Assembly: GCA_964526565.1 (NCBI GenBank)
Contig: CAZGMC010000042.1
Span: forward strand, 1-33,385
Length of the DNA stretch: 33,385 nt
DNA from: CAZGMC01 sp964526565
Lineage (GTDB): Bacteria; Pseudomonadota; Alphaproteobacteria; DSM-16000; Inquilinaceae
Reading direction: 5' to 3'
Shown: one piece after another, positions 23,133 to 31,972 of the stretch
Layout of the letters: each line of letters opens with the position of its first letter
How positions within the stretch are numbered: position 1 is the stretch's first letter
Made by a program: the position numbers and the translations under genes
The notes under the pieces: model-generated
What the model was told of the DNA's origin: nothing
Seen by the model: only the letters and a program-made list of their open reading frames with translations
The model's database searches: none

Positions 23133-23700
23133 AATCGCGATGTTCGTGGAAGATTTCGGGCATCAAAAGGTCATCGGTGCCCTGGTGCAGCGGCTGGCCG
23201 AGCATTCCAACATGAGCGTGCGATTGGTCTGGCATAATGCCCGGCATGGACATGGCGCGGTATTGCGGGAGTTCAGAGAATTTCTACGTGACCTCGAGCG
23301 GCAGGGTGGGCCGCTTCCCGACATGATCATCGTCGCCACGGATGCAAACTGCAAAGGATTGAATGACCGAGCGAAGGAATTTCAGGAGTTCACCGCCCGC
23401 GTGCCTCTCACGCTGGCCATCCCCGATCCACATGTCGAGCGCTGGTTGCTGCTCGATGCCGCCGCGTTCAAAGCCGTATTCGGCAAGGGGTGTGACGCGC
23501 CCGATCAGAAATGCAGCCGCGACAGATACAAGCAACGGCTGATCGAGGCCATCATGAGCGCCGGAGTCATGCCAAGTCTGGGTGGAATTGAGTTCGCCGA
23601 GGACATCATAAACCATATGGATATCGAGCGTGTCGAACAAATGGACAGGTCGTTCAGACGGTTTGTTGAGGGGTTTCGAAGCAATTTGAAAAGTCGATAG
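23125..23700 (+). CDS. TOPRIM/RloB- or DUF4276-like partner of the ATPase
   Basis: 191-residue protein overlapping the ATPase gene by 8 bp, with GAGGGGGGAC as ribosome site. The order of motifs resembles RloB/DUF4276-type TOPRIM-like proteins: an N-terminal acidic FVED (E9-D10) followed by a helix, a central strand ending in an acidic turn PDMIIVATDANCKG (D73, N75), then PDPHVERWLLLDAAAFKAVF (E105, W107), which parallels the 'NP-hydrophobic-E-x-WLL-D' motif of those families. Such proteins are candidate metal-dependent nucleases or effectors in ATPase-coupled systems. Whether this one has a complete catalytic site is uncertain because the Asp pair is D-x-N. Function is inferred from coupling and motif order. 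Confidence 0.7.
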   Translation: MREIAMFVEDFGHQKVIGALVQRLAEHSNMSVRLVWHNARHGHGAVLREFREFLRDLERQGGPLPDMIIVATDANCKGLNDRAKEFQEFTARVPLTLAIPDPHVERWLLLDAAAFKAVFGKGCDAPDQKCSRDRYKQRLIEAIMSAGVMPSLGGIEFAEDIINHMDIERVEQMDRSFRRFVEGFRSNLKSR

Positions 23701-23704
23701 TCAT

Positions 23705-23726
23705 GTCAGCGGGCCAAACGGCTGAC
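23705..23726 (+). terminator. Weak hairpin after the ATPase module
   Basis: GTCAGC (23705-23710) and GCTGAC (23721-23726) form a 6-bp stem five bases after the module's last stop. There is no T-run, so intrinsic termination would be weak. Confidence 0.3.
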
Positions 23727-23817
23727 CCGTATCCTATTGCCCCTTGCGATCGGACATGGCGCCCGCCGCTGCTGGCTTGGTGAATTCGCAGCGCCGGGTT
23801 TGGACGGCTGGCCTTGA

Positions 23818-25179
23818 TCATCCCTCGGTCCTCCGCCGCTGGTCCACCTTCAGGGGTGTCACCGTTCCCTCGGCCGGTTCGAACAGGACATTGGCCAGGG
23901 GCTCGCCCAGGATGTCCTCGGCGGCGCGGTCGGCGGCTTCAAGGCGCTGGGTGACGCGGTGCTGCCAGTCGCCCTCCAGACCGCGGATTGAGCCGGCGAA
24001 GTGTTCGGGGTGGCCGCGAATGCCGATGCCCACGGCCAGCGACAGGTCGTACAGCGTCGCCGCCGACAGGTCGCGCGACAGCAGCCATTTGTCGCCGTCG
24101 GTGCGGGCCACGAAGCGGTCCCGGCGCAGCAGGTCCAGCGTCTCCTCCAGCATCGGCCCGCTGACGGGGATACGGTGAAGCAGGGTGCGCCGGCTGATGG
24201 GGACGCCCAGCCGGCTCGCCGTGGCAAGTTCCCGCAGCAGCGCGAAGGCCAGGATCAGGCGCTGCACCAGCACCATCTCGGTGCGCCCGCCAAAGCCGAG
24301 CAGCTTGCCGGTGCGCCAGTCCGGCAGTGTGGCCGCCACCACCGCGCCCAGCAGCACCACCGACCAGGCCACGTAGAGCCACAGCAGGAAGGTCGGGAAC
24401 AGCGCCAGCGCGCCGTAGACCGTCTCGTAGATCGGAAAGTTGCTCAGGTAATAGGCGAACGCGGTCTTCGATATCTCGAACAGTAGCGCGGCGACGGCGC
24501 CGCCGATCATGGCGTCGCGCGTGCGGATCGAGCGATTGGGAATGATCCGGAACAGGATCGACAGGCCGATGAACTCGAACAGCAGCGGCATCACGCCGAC
24601 CGATTGCTGCCACAGCCACGACTCGTCCTCCAGCTGCGTGCTGGCCAGGAACTGGCTGGTCAACGAGACGCTGGCCCCGACCAGCACCGGCGTCACCGTC
24701 AGCACGGCCCAATAGGACAGGAACCGGGTCAGCAGCGCGCGCACCTCGCGCACCCGCCAGATGGCGTTGAAGGCGCCCTCGATCGTGGCCAGCAGCAGCA
24801 CCGCGGTGATCATCAGGCCGACGATGCCGACCGCGGTCAGGCTGCCGGCGCGGGCGCTGAACGCCTCGACATGCTCCAGCACGGCCTCGCCGACCTGCGG
24901 CACGAGTGTGTTGAAGATCATGGTCTGCAGGCTTTCCTGCGCGTCCTCGAAGGCCGGGAACGCCGACAGGATGCCCACACTGACCGTCATCAGCGGCACC
25001 AGGGCTAGCAGCGACGTGTAGGTCAGCGACGCCGCCGCCTGGAAGCAGTTGTCGTTCCAGAAGCGCAGGAAGACCAGCTTCAGGAAGATCGCCGTGTTGC
25101 GCCCCCTGCGGCGCAACTCCCGGCGCAGCGTCGCCGGTGCCGCGTCCAGGCGCAGCAGCCACCTCATTGCGCGCTCCAT
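23818..25179 (-). CDS. YihY/BrkB family membrane protein
   Basis: 453-residue YihY (UPF0761, 'BrkB') family protein. The N-terminal part matches the family start FWNDNCFQAAASLTYTSLLA followed by LVPLMTVSVGILSAFPAF. About six transmembrane helices are visible, including AVGIVGLMITAVLLLATIEG, FLSYWAVLTVTPVLVGASV, AMIGGAVAALLFEISKTAF and TFLLWLYVAWSVVLLGAVVA, with the ALFPTFLLWLYVAW motif near the last helix. A cytoplasmic C-terminal region of about 150 residues follows, with a winged-helix-like look (ISRRTLLHRIPVSGPMLEET). Family function is unsettled; the old ribonuclease BN name is incorrect. A GGAG lies 9-10 bp before the ATG. Confidence 0.9.
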   Translation of the reverse strand: MERAMRWLLRLDAAPATLRRELRRRGRNTAIFLKLVFLRFWNDNCFQAAASLTYTSLLALVPLMTVSVGILSAFPAFEDAQESLQTMIFNTLVPQVGEAVLEHVEAFSARAGSLTAVGIVGLMITAVLLLATIEGAFNAIWRVREVRALLTRFLSYWAVLTVTPVLVGASVSLTSQFLASTQLEDESWLWQQSVGVMPLLFEFIGLSILFRIIPNRSIRTRDAMIGGAVAALLFEISKTAFAYYLSNFPIYETVYGALALFPTFLLWLYVAWSVVLLGAVVAATLPDWRTGKLLGFGGRTEMVLVQRLILAFALLRELATASRLGVPISRRTLLHRIPVSGPMLEETLDLLRRDRFVARTDGDKWLLSRDLSAATLYDLSLAVGIGIRGHPEHFAGSIRGLEGDWQHRVTQRLEAADRAAEDILGEPLANVLFEPAEGTVTPLKVDQRRRTEG

Positions 25180-25188
25180 CGGCAGGCC

Positions 25189-25224
25189 GGGCGGCAGGGC
25201 GGGCGGCAGGGCGGGCGGCAGGGC
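25189..25224. repeat. 12-bp tandem repeat in the yihY leader
   Basis: Three perfect copies of GGGCGGCAGGGC (25189-25200, 25201-25212, 25213-25224), preceded and followed by partial units. They begin 10 bp upstream of the yihY-type start, in its 5' leader. Confidence 0.9.
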
Positions 25225-25260
25225 GGGCGCCGTCGCTCCCGGGTGGCCGCGCCGGCCGCG

Positions 25261-25288
25261 TTGACCGGATGACCCTTTCGTGTACGAT
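25261..25288 (+). promoter_or_regulatory. Putative sigma-70 promoter of fabI-aroC
   Basis: TTGACC (25261-25266), a 16-bp spacer and TACGAT (25283-25288), about 45 bp before the fabI ATG. Five of six and four of six positions match consensus. Confidence 0.45.
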
Positions 25289-25332
25289 CACGCGTCTTTG
25301 GCCGGTTCCTCGTCCCGTCTGCAGTGAGTCGC

Positions 25333-26181
25333 ATGACTGTCTCCACCTCTCTACTGGCCGGCAAGCGCGGCCTTGTCATGGGCGTCGCCAACGAGCGCTC
25401 CATCGCCTGGGGCATCGCCCAGGCCGCCGCCGCCCACGGCGCCGAGCTGGCCTTCACCTACCAGGGCGATGCGCTGGCCAAGCGCGTCCGGCCGCTGGCA
25501 GAATCGGTGGGAGCCCGGCTTGTCGTGCCCTGCGACGTGGCAGACGACGCCGGCATCGATGCGGCCTTCGCGACGGTGGCGCAGGACTGGGGCCGGCTCG
25601 ATTTCCTGGTCCACGCCATCGCCTTTTCCGACAAGAGCGAACTCGACGGCCCCTATCTTGACACGTCGCGCGAGAACTTTGTGCGCACGATGGATGTCTC
25701 CTGCTACAGCTTCACGGCCGTGGCGCAGCGCGCCGTGCCGCTGATGGACCGCGGCGGCAGCCTGCTGACGCTGACCTATTACGGGGCGGAGCGCGTCATG
25801 CCCCACTACAATGTCATGGGCGTCGCCAAGGCGGCGCTCGAGGCCAGCGTGCGCTATCTTGCGACCGACCTGGGCGGCCGCGGCGTCCGCGTCAATGCCA
25901 TCTCGGCAGGACCCATCAAGACTCTGGCCGCCAGCGGCATCGGCGACTTCCGCCATATCCTCAAGTGGAACGAATTGAACGCGCCGCTGAAGCGGAATGT
26001 TTCGATCGACCAGGTCGGCGGCGCCGGACTCTATCTGCTGAGTGACCTGTCGGCCGGCGTCACCGGCGAGGTCCACCACGTCGACTCCGGCTATCACACC
26101 GTCGGCATGCTCGCCGTCGACAACATAGAGGCGACGGCGGCCATGCTGCGGAACATCGTCGCGTCCAGGGGCGGCCGGTAG
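25333..26181 (+). CDS. fabI: Enoyl-[acyl-carrier-protein] reductase (NADH)
   Basis: 282-residue FabI, which reduces trans-2-enoyl-ACP in the last step of each fatty-acid elongation cycle and is the usual triclosan target. The divergent SDR cofactor site is GLVMGVANERSIAWGIAQ. FLVHAIAFSDKSEL follows, then TLTYYGAERVMPHYNVMGVA with catalytic Y159 and K166 (Y-x6-K spacing of FabI), and SAGPIKTLAASGIGDF. The ATG at 25333 was chosen; an in-frame GTG lies nine bases upstream. aroC starts 10 bp after the stop, so the two probably form an operon from the promoter at 25261. Confidence 0.95.
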   Translation: MTVSTSLLAGKRGLVMGVANERSIAWGIAQAAAAHGAELAFTYQGDALAKRVRPLAESVGARLVVPCDVADDAGIDAAFATVAQDWGRLDFLVHAIAFSDKSELDGPYLDTSRENFVRTMDVSCYSFTAVAQRAVPLMDRGGSLLTLTYYGAERVMPHYNVMGVAKAALEASVRYLATDLGGRGVRVNAISAGPIKTLAASGIGDFRHILKWNELNAPLKRNVSIDQVGGAGLYLLSDLSAGVTGEVHHVDSGYHTVGMLAVDNIEATAAMLRNIVASRGGR

Positions 26182-26191
26182 GGCCGGAAGC

Positions 26192-27271
26192 ATGGCCGGC
26201 AGCAGCTTCGGCACCCTGTTCCGCTTCACGACCTGGGGCGAGAGCCACGGGCCGGCCATCGGCGCGGTGGTCGACGGCGTGCCGCCGCGCCTGCCGCTGG
26301 CCGAGGCCGACATCCAGCACCACCTGGACCGGCGCCGGCCAGGCCAGTCGCGGTTCACCACGCAGCGGCGCGAGCCCGACGAGGTGCGCATCCTGTCCGG
26401 CGTGTTCGAGGGACTGACCACCGGCGCGCCGATCTCGCTGATGATCGAGAACCGGGACCAGCGCTCCAGGGACTATGGCGACATTGCCGGCAGGTTCCGA
26501 CCCGGTCATGCCGATTACACCTACTGGCGCAAGTATGGCATCCGCGATCATCGCGGCGGCGGCCGCGCCTCGGCGCGGGAGACCGCCTGCCGCGTCGCCG
26601 CCGGGGCGGTGGCGCGGCGGGTGCTGGGCGGGGCCGTGACGATCCGCGGCGCCCTGGTGCAGGTCGGACCGCACGCCATCGACCGCGACCGCTGGGACTG
26701 GGACGAGGTCGGCCGCAACCCGTTCTTCTGTCCGGACGCCGCAGCGGCGGCGTGCTGGGCCGACCATCTGGACAAGGTGCGCAAGGCCGGCTCCAGCGCC
26801 GGTGCGGTGGTCGAAGTGGTGGCCGCGGGCGTGCCGGCGGGGCTTGGCGAGCCGGTCTATGACCGCCTGGACGGCGACCTGGCCCGCGCCATGATGACGA
26901 TCAACGCCGTCAAGGGCGTGGAGATCGGCGCCGGGTTCGCCGCCGCGGCGCTCAGCGGCGAGGACAATGCCGACGAGATGCGGCGCGGTGCGGACGGGCA
27001 GCCGGTGTTCCTGTCGAACCGGGCCGGCGGCATCCTGGGCGGCATCTCGACCGGTCAGGACGTGGTGGTACGCTTCGCCGTCAAGCCGACCAGCTCCATC
27101 CTGACGCCGCGGCGCACGATCGATACCGACGGCAACGACACCGAGATCGTCACCAGGGGCCGGCACGACCCTTGTGTCGGCATCCGCGCCGTGCCGGTGG
27201 GCGAGGCGATGATGGCCTGCGTGCTGGCCGACCACCTGCTGCGTCACCGCGCCCTGGCGGGCGGAGGGTGA
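26192..27271 (+). CDS. aroC: Chorismate synthase
   Basis: 359-residue chorismate synthase, which converts 5-enolpyruvylshikimate-3-phosphate to chorismate with reduced FMN. Family signatures are intact: FRFTTWGESHGPAIGAVVDG near the start, RRRPGQSRFTTQRREPDEV, GHADYTYWRKYGIRDHRGGG with RASARET, and the C-terminal GGISTGQDVVVRFAVKPTSS. Length is normal. The gene follows fabI by 10 bp, an arrangement found in many alphaproteobacteria. Confidence 0.97.
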   Translation: MAGSSFGTLFRFTTWGESHGPAIGAVVDGVPPRLPLAEADIQHHLDRRRPGQSRFTTQRREPDEVRILSGVFEGLTTGAPISLMIENRDQRSRDYGDIAGRFRPGHADYTYWRKYGIRDHRGGGRASARETACRVAAGAVARRVLGGAVTIRGALVQVGPHAIDRDRWDWDEVGRNPFFCPDAAAAACWADHLDKVRKAGSSAGAVVEVVAAGVPAGLGEPVYDRLDGDLARAMMTINAVKGVEIGAGFAAAALSGEDNADEMRRGADGQPVFLSNRAGGILGGISTGQDVVVRFAVKPTSSILTPRRTIDTDGNDTEIVTRGRHDPCVGIRAVPVGEAMMACVLADHLLRHRALAGGG

Positions 27272-27368
27272 ACAGGCCACCCTGTTCGTTCGCGACCCTG
27301 GCAGCAATGCCTTGGAATTCAAGAGCTTCCAGGACATGCGCCAGGTCTTTGCGCGATAGCGGCGGACC

Positions 27369-27947
27369 TCAGGTCGCGCTGCTCCCGCACGCCGAGTAGC
27401 GGTCGCGATAGCGGTCCACCGCCCGGTCCAGATAGTCTTCAAGCTGCGCCGGGGAGAAGCCGGCGATCGCATAGAACCGGTCATACTGCTGGCGGCAGTA
27501 CTGCGTCGCCGACATGCCCATGACGAGCTGCGCCTCGTGGTTGGCCATGCGGGTGCGGTAGGTATCGAACAGCCGCGCCCGGTTGCCGCTCATGGTCCGG
27601 CCCATATAGCGCTCCAGCGCGCCCTGCGACTCGATGATCCGGTTGCTGTGGGCAACCGTGAAGTCCTGGTACTGGTTGAACAGGTCCGGGTCGCGGAAGG
27701 CGCCGTGGCAGGTCAGCCCGGTCACCATCATGGTGGTGTGGAGCTGGATCATCTGCTCTGCCGAGATCTCTTCGTCGGTGACACAGGCGCTGCCATTGAT
27801 GGCCGGGTTGAACGAGGCGGGCTGAGGTAGCAGTGCGTCGCCGCTGGCGGGCGCGCGGGTGGTGCTGACGGACTCCGTGGTGGTGCCGTCGGTCTGGCAG
27901 GCGGCCAGCACGGCCGCCGCAGCCAGAAGGCTTGCTATTTTTTTCAT
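27369..27947 (-). CDS. Hypothetical lipoprotein
   Basis: 192-residue lipoprotein: MKKIASLLAAAAVLAAC carries a lipobox with C17. A Thr/Ser-rich linker follows, then a folded helical region of about 140 residues with four cysteines (GSACVTDEEI, GLTCHGAF, QYCRQQYD, YSACGSS), presumably paired in disulphides in the periplasm. The helical domain includes YQDFTVAHSNRIIES and a family-like TYRTRMANHEAQLV. No named family was recognised. It is oriented away from the sigma-54 regulator gene. The ATG at 27947 is chosen for the signal peptide; the frame remains open to 28034. Confidence 0.8.
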   Translation of the reverse strand: MKKIASLLAAAAVLAACQTDGTTTESVSTTRAPASGDALLPQPASFNPAINGSACVTDEEISAEQMIQLHTTMMVTGLTCHGAFRDPDLFNQYQDFTVAHSNRIIESQGALERYMGRTMSGNRARLFDTYRTRMANHEAQLVMGMSATQYCRQQYDRFYAIAGFSPAQLEDYLDRAVDRYRDRYSACGSSAT

Positions 27948-27978
27948 GGATGGCAGTCCCCTGATACGGCCGCGAATC

Positions 27979-28017
27979 AACTGCCTTGTATCATGGTTGG
28001 CACGACCAAAGGCAGTT
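27979..28017. repeat. 9-bp inverted repeat upstream of the lipoprotein gene
   Basis: AACTGCCTT (27979-27987) and AAGGCAGTT (28009-28017) are perfect complements with centres 30 bp apart, about three helical turns. The near arm lies 32 bp upstream of the lipoprotein start. Possible operator or leader stem. Confidence 0.4.
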
Positions 28018-28135
28018 CCATGATCCTGGCTCATGCTGACGGTATTTCAGCAACTTATCAGGCAATCTTCAAGCAGAGACAGAGATTTGGGCAGACATTT
28101 GCGCACCGCCGTTGCCGTCGCGCAACGCCGTCCCG

Positions 28136-28167
28136 CCGGTCAGCTCCTGCCGGTCAGCTCCTGCCGG

Positions 28168-28177
<10 letters not shown>
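28136..28177. repeat. 14-bp tandem repeat across the regulator stop codon
   Basis: Three perfect copies of CCGGTCAGCTCCTG (28136-28149, 28150-28163, 28164-28177). The last copy contains the stop codon (28168-28170) of the sigma-54 regulator; the other copies lie just after its 3' end. Confidence 0.9.
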
Positions 28178-29610
<1,433 letters not shown>

Positions 29611-29952
29611 CGAAACCGGCTTTGTCTTCGTGCCGGCCTCGAGTCTTAGCGGAAAGATCGGCTGTCTGCAATTTACGGCTGACGCATCCGGTGCGAAATG
29701 GAAGGTCGTGCGATCCTCGTTTGCAGTCTGCAACGCTCGCTCCCTCACGTTGGTCGCCGGACGTGACGTACCGCATCAGCGCCACGACGTTGGCTACAAT
29801 AAGGCATCGAAGGACCTGGGAAAGGACGTGCATGCCGCCCATGTCGATTCAGCCGGCCTCCGGTCGAAAGGGTGTGCCGGTCTGTATTGGAAAACGGCAA
29901 CAGTCGGCAGGCCCACATCCAATACGCTATATGCCTGCGGAAGGATCACTCG
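29611..29952. other. Regulator-SDR intergenic region
   Basis: About 340 bp between divergent genes. It contains a 13-bp perfect palindrome TTGCAGTCTGCAA (29721-29733) and a second GTCTGCAA at 29664-29671. A -10-like TACAAT at 29795-29800 lacks a -35. No gene is supported. Confidence 0.5.
29721..29733. promoter_or_regulatory. Palindromic site upstream of the sigma-54 regulator
   Basis: TTGCAG-T-CTGCAA is perfectly symmetric. Its right half GTCTGCAA recurs at 29664-29671, 62 bp away (about six helical turns). Both lie 55-125 bp upstream of the regulator start, an operator-like arrangement; the binding protein is unknown. Confidence 0.35.
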
Positions 29953-30726
29953 ATGGGACTGAATCTTCGACTGCGCAACAAGATCGCTGTGGTCACCGGC
30001 GCCGGTGCCGGTTTCGGTGAGGGCATTGCCCGTGCCTTCGTCCGGGAAGGGGCCAAGGTGATCGTCGCCGACATCGATGCCGACCGCGGCCGGCGCGTCG
30101 TCGACGAGATGAACGGGCCCAATCCAAACCATGCGCGGTTCGTGGAGACCGATGTCGGTCGCGACGTCGACTCGCGGCGCATGATCGAGACGGCGGTTGA
30201 GCACTTTGGCGGCCTGGACATCCTGGTCAACAACGCCGGCATCGCCCATCCCAGCAAGTCGCTGCTGGCGGTGACGGAAGAGGAGTTCGATCGCCTGTTC
30301 GCCGTCAACGTGAAGTCGATCTTCCTGGTGGTGCGCCATGTCGTGCCCGTCTTCCAGCAGCGCGGCGCCGGCACCATCCTCAACATTGCCTCGACGGCGG
30401 CGGAACGGCCGCGCGCCGGGCTGACCTGGTACAACGCCTCCAAGGGGGCGGTGGTGACCGCCACCCGGTCGATGGCGGTGGAACTGGCGGCGCTGAAGAT
30501 CCGCGTCAACGCGATCAACCCGGTGCTCGGCGAGACCGGCATCCTGCGCGCCTTCGTCAGCGGCGAGGACACCGCGGAGAAGCGCCAGGAGATCCTGCGC
30601 ACCATCCCCCTGAACCGGCTCGCAAAGCCGTCCGACGTGGCCAATGCGGCGCTCTATCTGGCGTCCGACGAGGCCTCGTTCGTCACCGGCGTCTGCCTGG
30701 ACGTCGACGGCGGCCGCTGCATCTGA
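29953..30726 (+). CDS. SDR-family oxidoreductase
   Basis: 257-residue classical short-chain dehydrogenase. NAD(P) site VVTGAGAGFGEGIARAF, acidic D in VIVADIDADRGRRV (favouring NAD(H)), LVNNAG, the active-site Ser in NIASTAAERPRAG, and Tyr-x3-Lys in WYNASKGAVV are all present, with the LASDEASFVTGVCLDVDGG C-terminus. This resembles 3-oxoacyl-ACP reductase-like or glucose 1-dehydrogenase-like SDRs used in catabolism; the substrate is not predictable. The ATG at 29953 has a GAAGGA ribosome site. It stands alone, convergent with the PRPP synthetase gene, which ends 9 bp away. Confidence 0.92.
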   Translation: MGLNLRLRNKIAVVTGAGAGFGEGIARAFVREGAKVIVADIDADRGRRVVDEMNGPNPNHARFVETDVGRDVDSRRMIETAVEHFGGLDILVNNAGIAHPSKSLLAVTEEEFDRLFAVNVKSIFLVVRHVVPVFQQRGAGTILNIASTAAERPRAGLTWYNASKGAVVTATRSMAVELAALKIRVNAINPVLGETGILRAFVSGEDTAEKRQEILRTIPLNRLAKPSDVANAALYLASDEASFVTGVCLDVDGGRCI

Positions 30727-30735
30727 CGGACCCGA

Positions 30736-31740
30736 TCACCGCGGCCGCGCCGATCCTGCAACCAGGTCGTTGAGCGACCCGCCCGTGTGCAGCCGTTCGA
30801 CGGCGGCGGCGAACAGCGGCGCGGCCTCCAGCACGACCAGCTTGTCGCGGCTCACGGCCGCGTCCAGGCGGCCCGCGACCGGCACCGTGTCGGTCACCAC
30901 CACCTGTTCGAAGATCGGGTCGCCCAGCACCTCGCCGGCGCCGGGGCTGAACACGCCGTGGGTGGCGGCGGCGAAGATGCGCTCCGCCCCCTGGTCACGG
31001 GCCGCGTGGGCGGCGCGGCGCAGGGTGCCGCCGGTGGCGATCAGGTCGTCGAGCAGGATGACGTCGCGGCCGGCCACATCGCCGACCAGCGCCTCGCCGG
31101 AGACCTTGCCGCCGCTGCGCTGCTTCTCCATGAACGCCGCGGGCACGGCGGCGCTGAGGGCGTCCTGCAGGATCTCCCGGAAGGTCTCGGCGCGCTTGAC
31201 GCCGCCAACGTCGGGCGACATGATCAGCGGCTTGCACCCGCGCAGGGTGGCGGCGAAGTGACGGGCGAACAGGCCGTGCGCGGTCAGCCGGTCGGCGCCG
31301 CAGCGGAAGGCATTGTCGAAGGCGGCCAGGTTGTGCACGTCGAGGGCCAGCACCCGGTCCACGCCGACCGCCTCGAACAGCTGGGCGACGTAGCGCGTCG
31401 TCACCGGGTCGCGCGGCTGGGTGCGGCGGTCCTTGCGCGCATAGCACAGGTACGGCACCACCGCGGTGACCGAGGCCGCGGCCGACTCCTTCAGCGCGCC
31501 GATGAAGAACAGCAGCCGCAGCAGCTTGTCGTTGACGGTCATGTCGGCGTCGCCGTGCAGTGACTGGACGACGTAGACGTCACGACGGCGCACCCCGGTC
31601 AACGGGCGCGCCTTGTGCTCGCCGTCCTCGAAGTCGCGCTCCTCGTGCGCGGCCAGCGGCACGCCCAGGTGCCGGGCAATGCGCTCGCCGAAGGCGCGCG
31701 TGGCGTTCAGGGCGAACAGGCGAAGCTCAAGGGTCTGCAT
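30736..31740 (-). CDS. Ribose-phosphate pyrophosphokinase-like protein (divergent)
   Basis: 334-residue PRPP synthetase homologue. The type I phosphoribosyltransferase site is ILLDDLIATGGTLRRAAHAA (231-239 core). The N-terminal half has DFEDGEHKARPL, VVPYLCYARKDRRTQPRDPV (ATP loop) and VLALDVHNLAAFD with H136. These track the FPDGE, YARQDR and D-x-H motifs of Prs, but the sequence departs from canonical class I enzymes (D-V-H-N instead of D-L-H-A/S, A-T-G-G instead of D-T-G-G). It is probably a second, divergent paralogue making PRPP or a related activated sugar; the main prs gene is likely elsewhere. The ATG at 31740 has GAGGGGG upstream. The open frame continues far upstream through minisatellite DNA and is not meaningful. 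Confidence 0.85.
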   Translation of the reverse strand: MQTLELRLFALNATRAFGERIARHLGVPLAAHEERDFEDGEHKARPLTGVRRRDVYVVQSLHGDADMTVNDKLLRLLFFIGALKESAAASVTAVVPYLCYARKDRRTQPRDPVTTRYVAQLFEAVGVDRVLALDVHNLAAFDNAFRCGADRLTAHGLFARHFAATLRGCKPLIMSPDVGGVKRAETFREILQDALSAAVPAAFMEKQRSGGKVSGEALVGDVAGRDVILLDDLIATGGTLRRAAHAARDQGAERIFAAATHGVFSPGAGEVLGDPIFEQVVVTDTVPVAGRLDAAVSRDKLVVLEAAPLFAAAVERLHTGGSLNDLVAGSARPR

Positions 31741-31859
31741 GGGGCGCCCCCTCGGGCGAGCGGATGGGCGGATGGGGCGGCCAGCGCGGCATTGCCGTCC
31801 TGCGGCCATGATGTAAATGCGGCGCCGGCGGCAGGGGTTCCGGCGGCCAGGTGCCCGCG

Positions 31860-31972
31860 TCCAGGGGTTCGGCGGCCAGGGGTTCGGCGGCCAGGGGTCG
31901 GCCGCTAGGGGTCTGGCGGCCAGGGGTCGGCCGCTAGGGGTCTGGCGGCCAGGGGTTCGGCAGCCAGGGCTC
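31860..31972. repeat. 14-15 bp tandem repeat array at the ccmA 3' end
   Basis: About eight degenerate copies of GGCGGCCAGGGGTTC or variants, with a 29-bp higher-order unit (GGCGGCCAGGGGTC + GGCCGCTAGGGGTCT) repeated twice. It codes the Pro/Trp-rich last residues of CcmA (LPNPWPPDP) and contains its TAG stop. It then continues into the ccmA-prs gap. Confidence 0.85.

Noticed and set aside
27998..28013. Sigma-54 promoter-like TGGCACG near the lipoprotein gene
   Set aside because: The -24 box is good but the -12 position reads AAGG instead of TTGC, and transcription would run antisense into the regulator gene.
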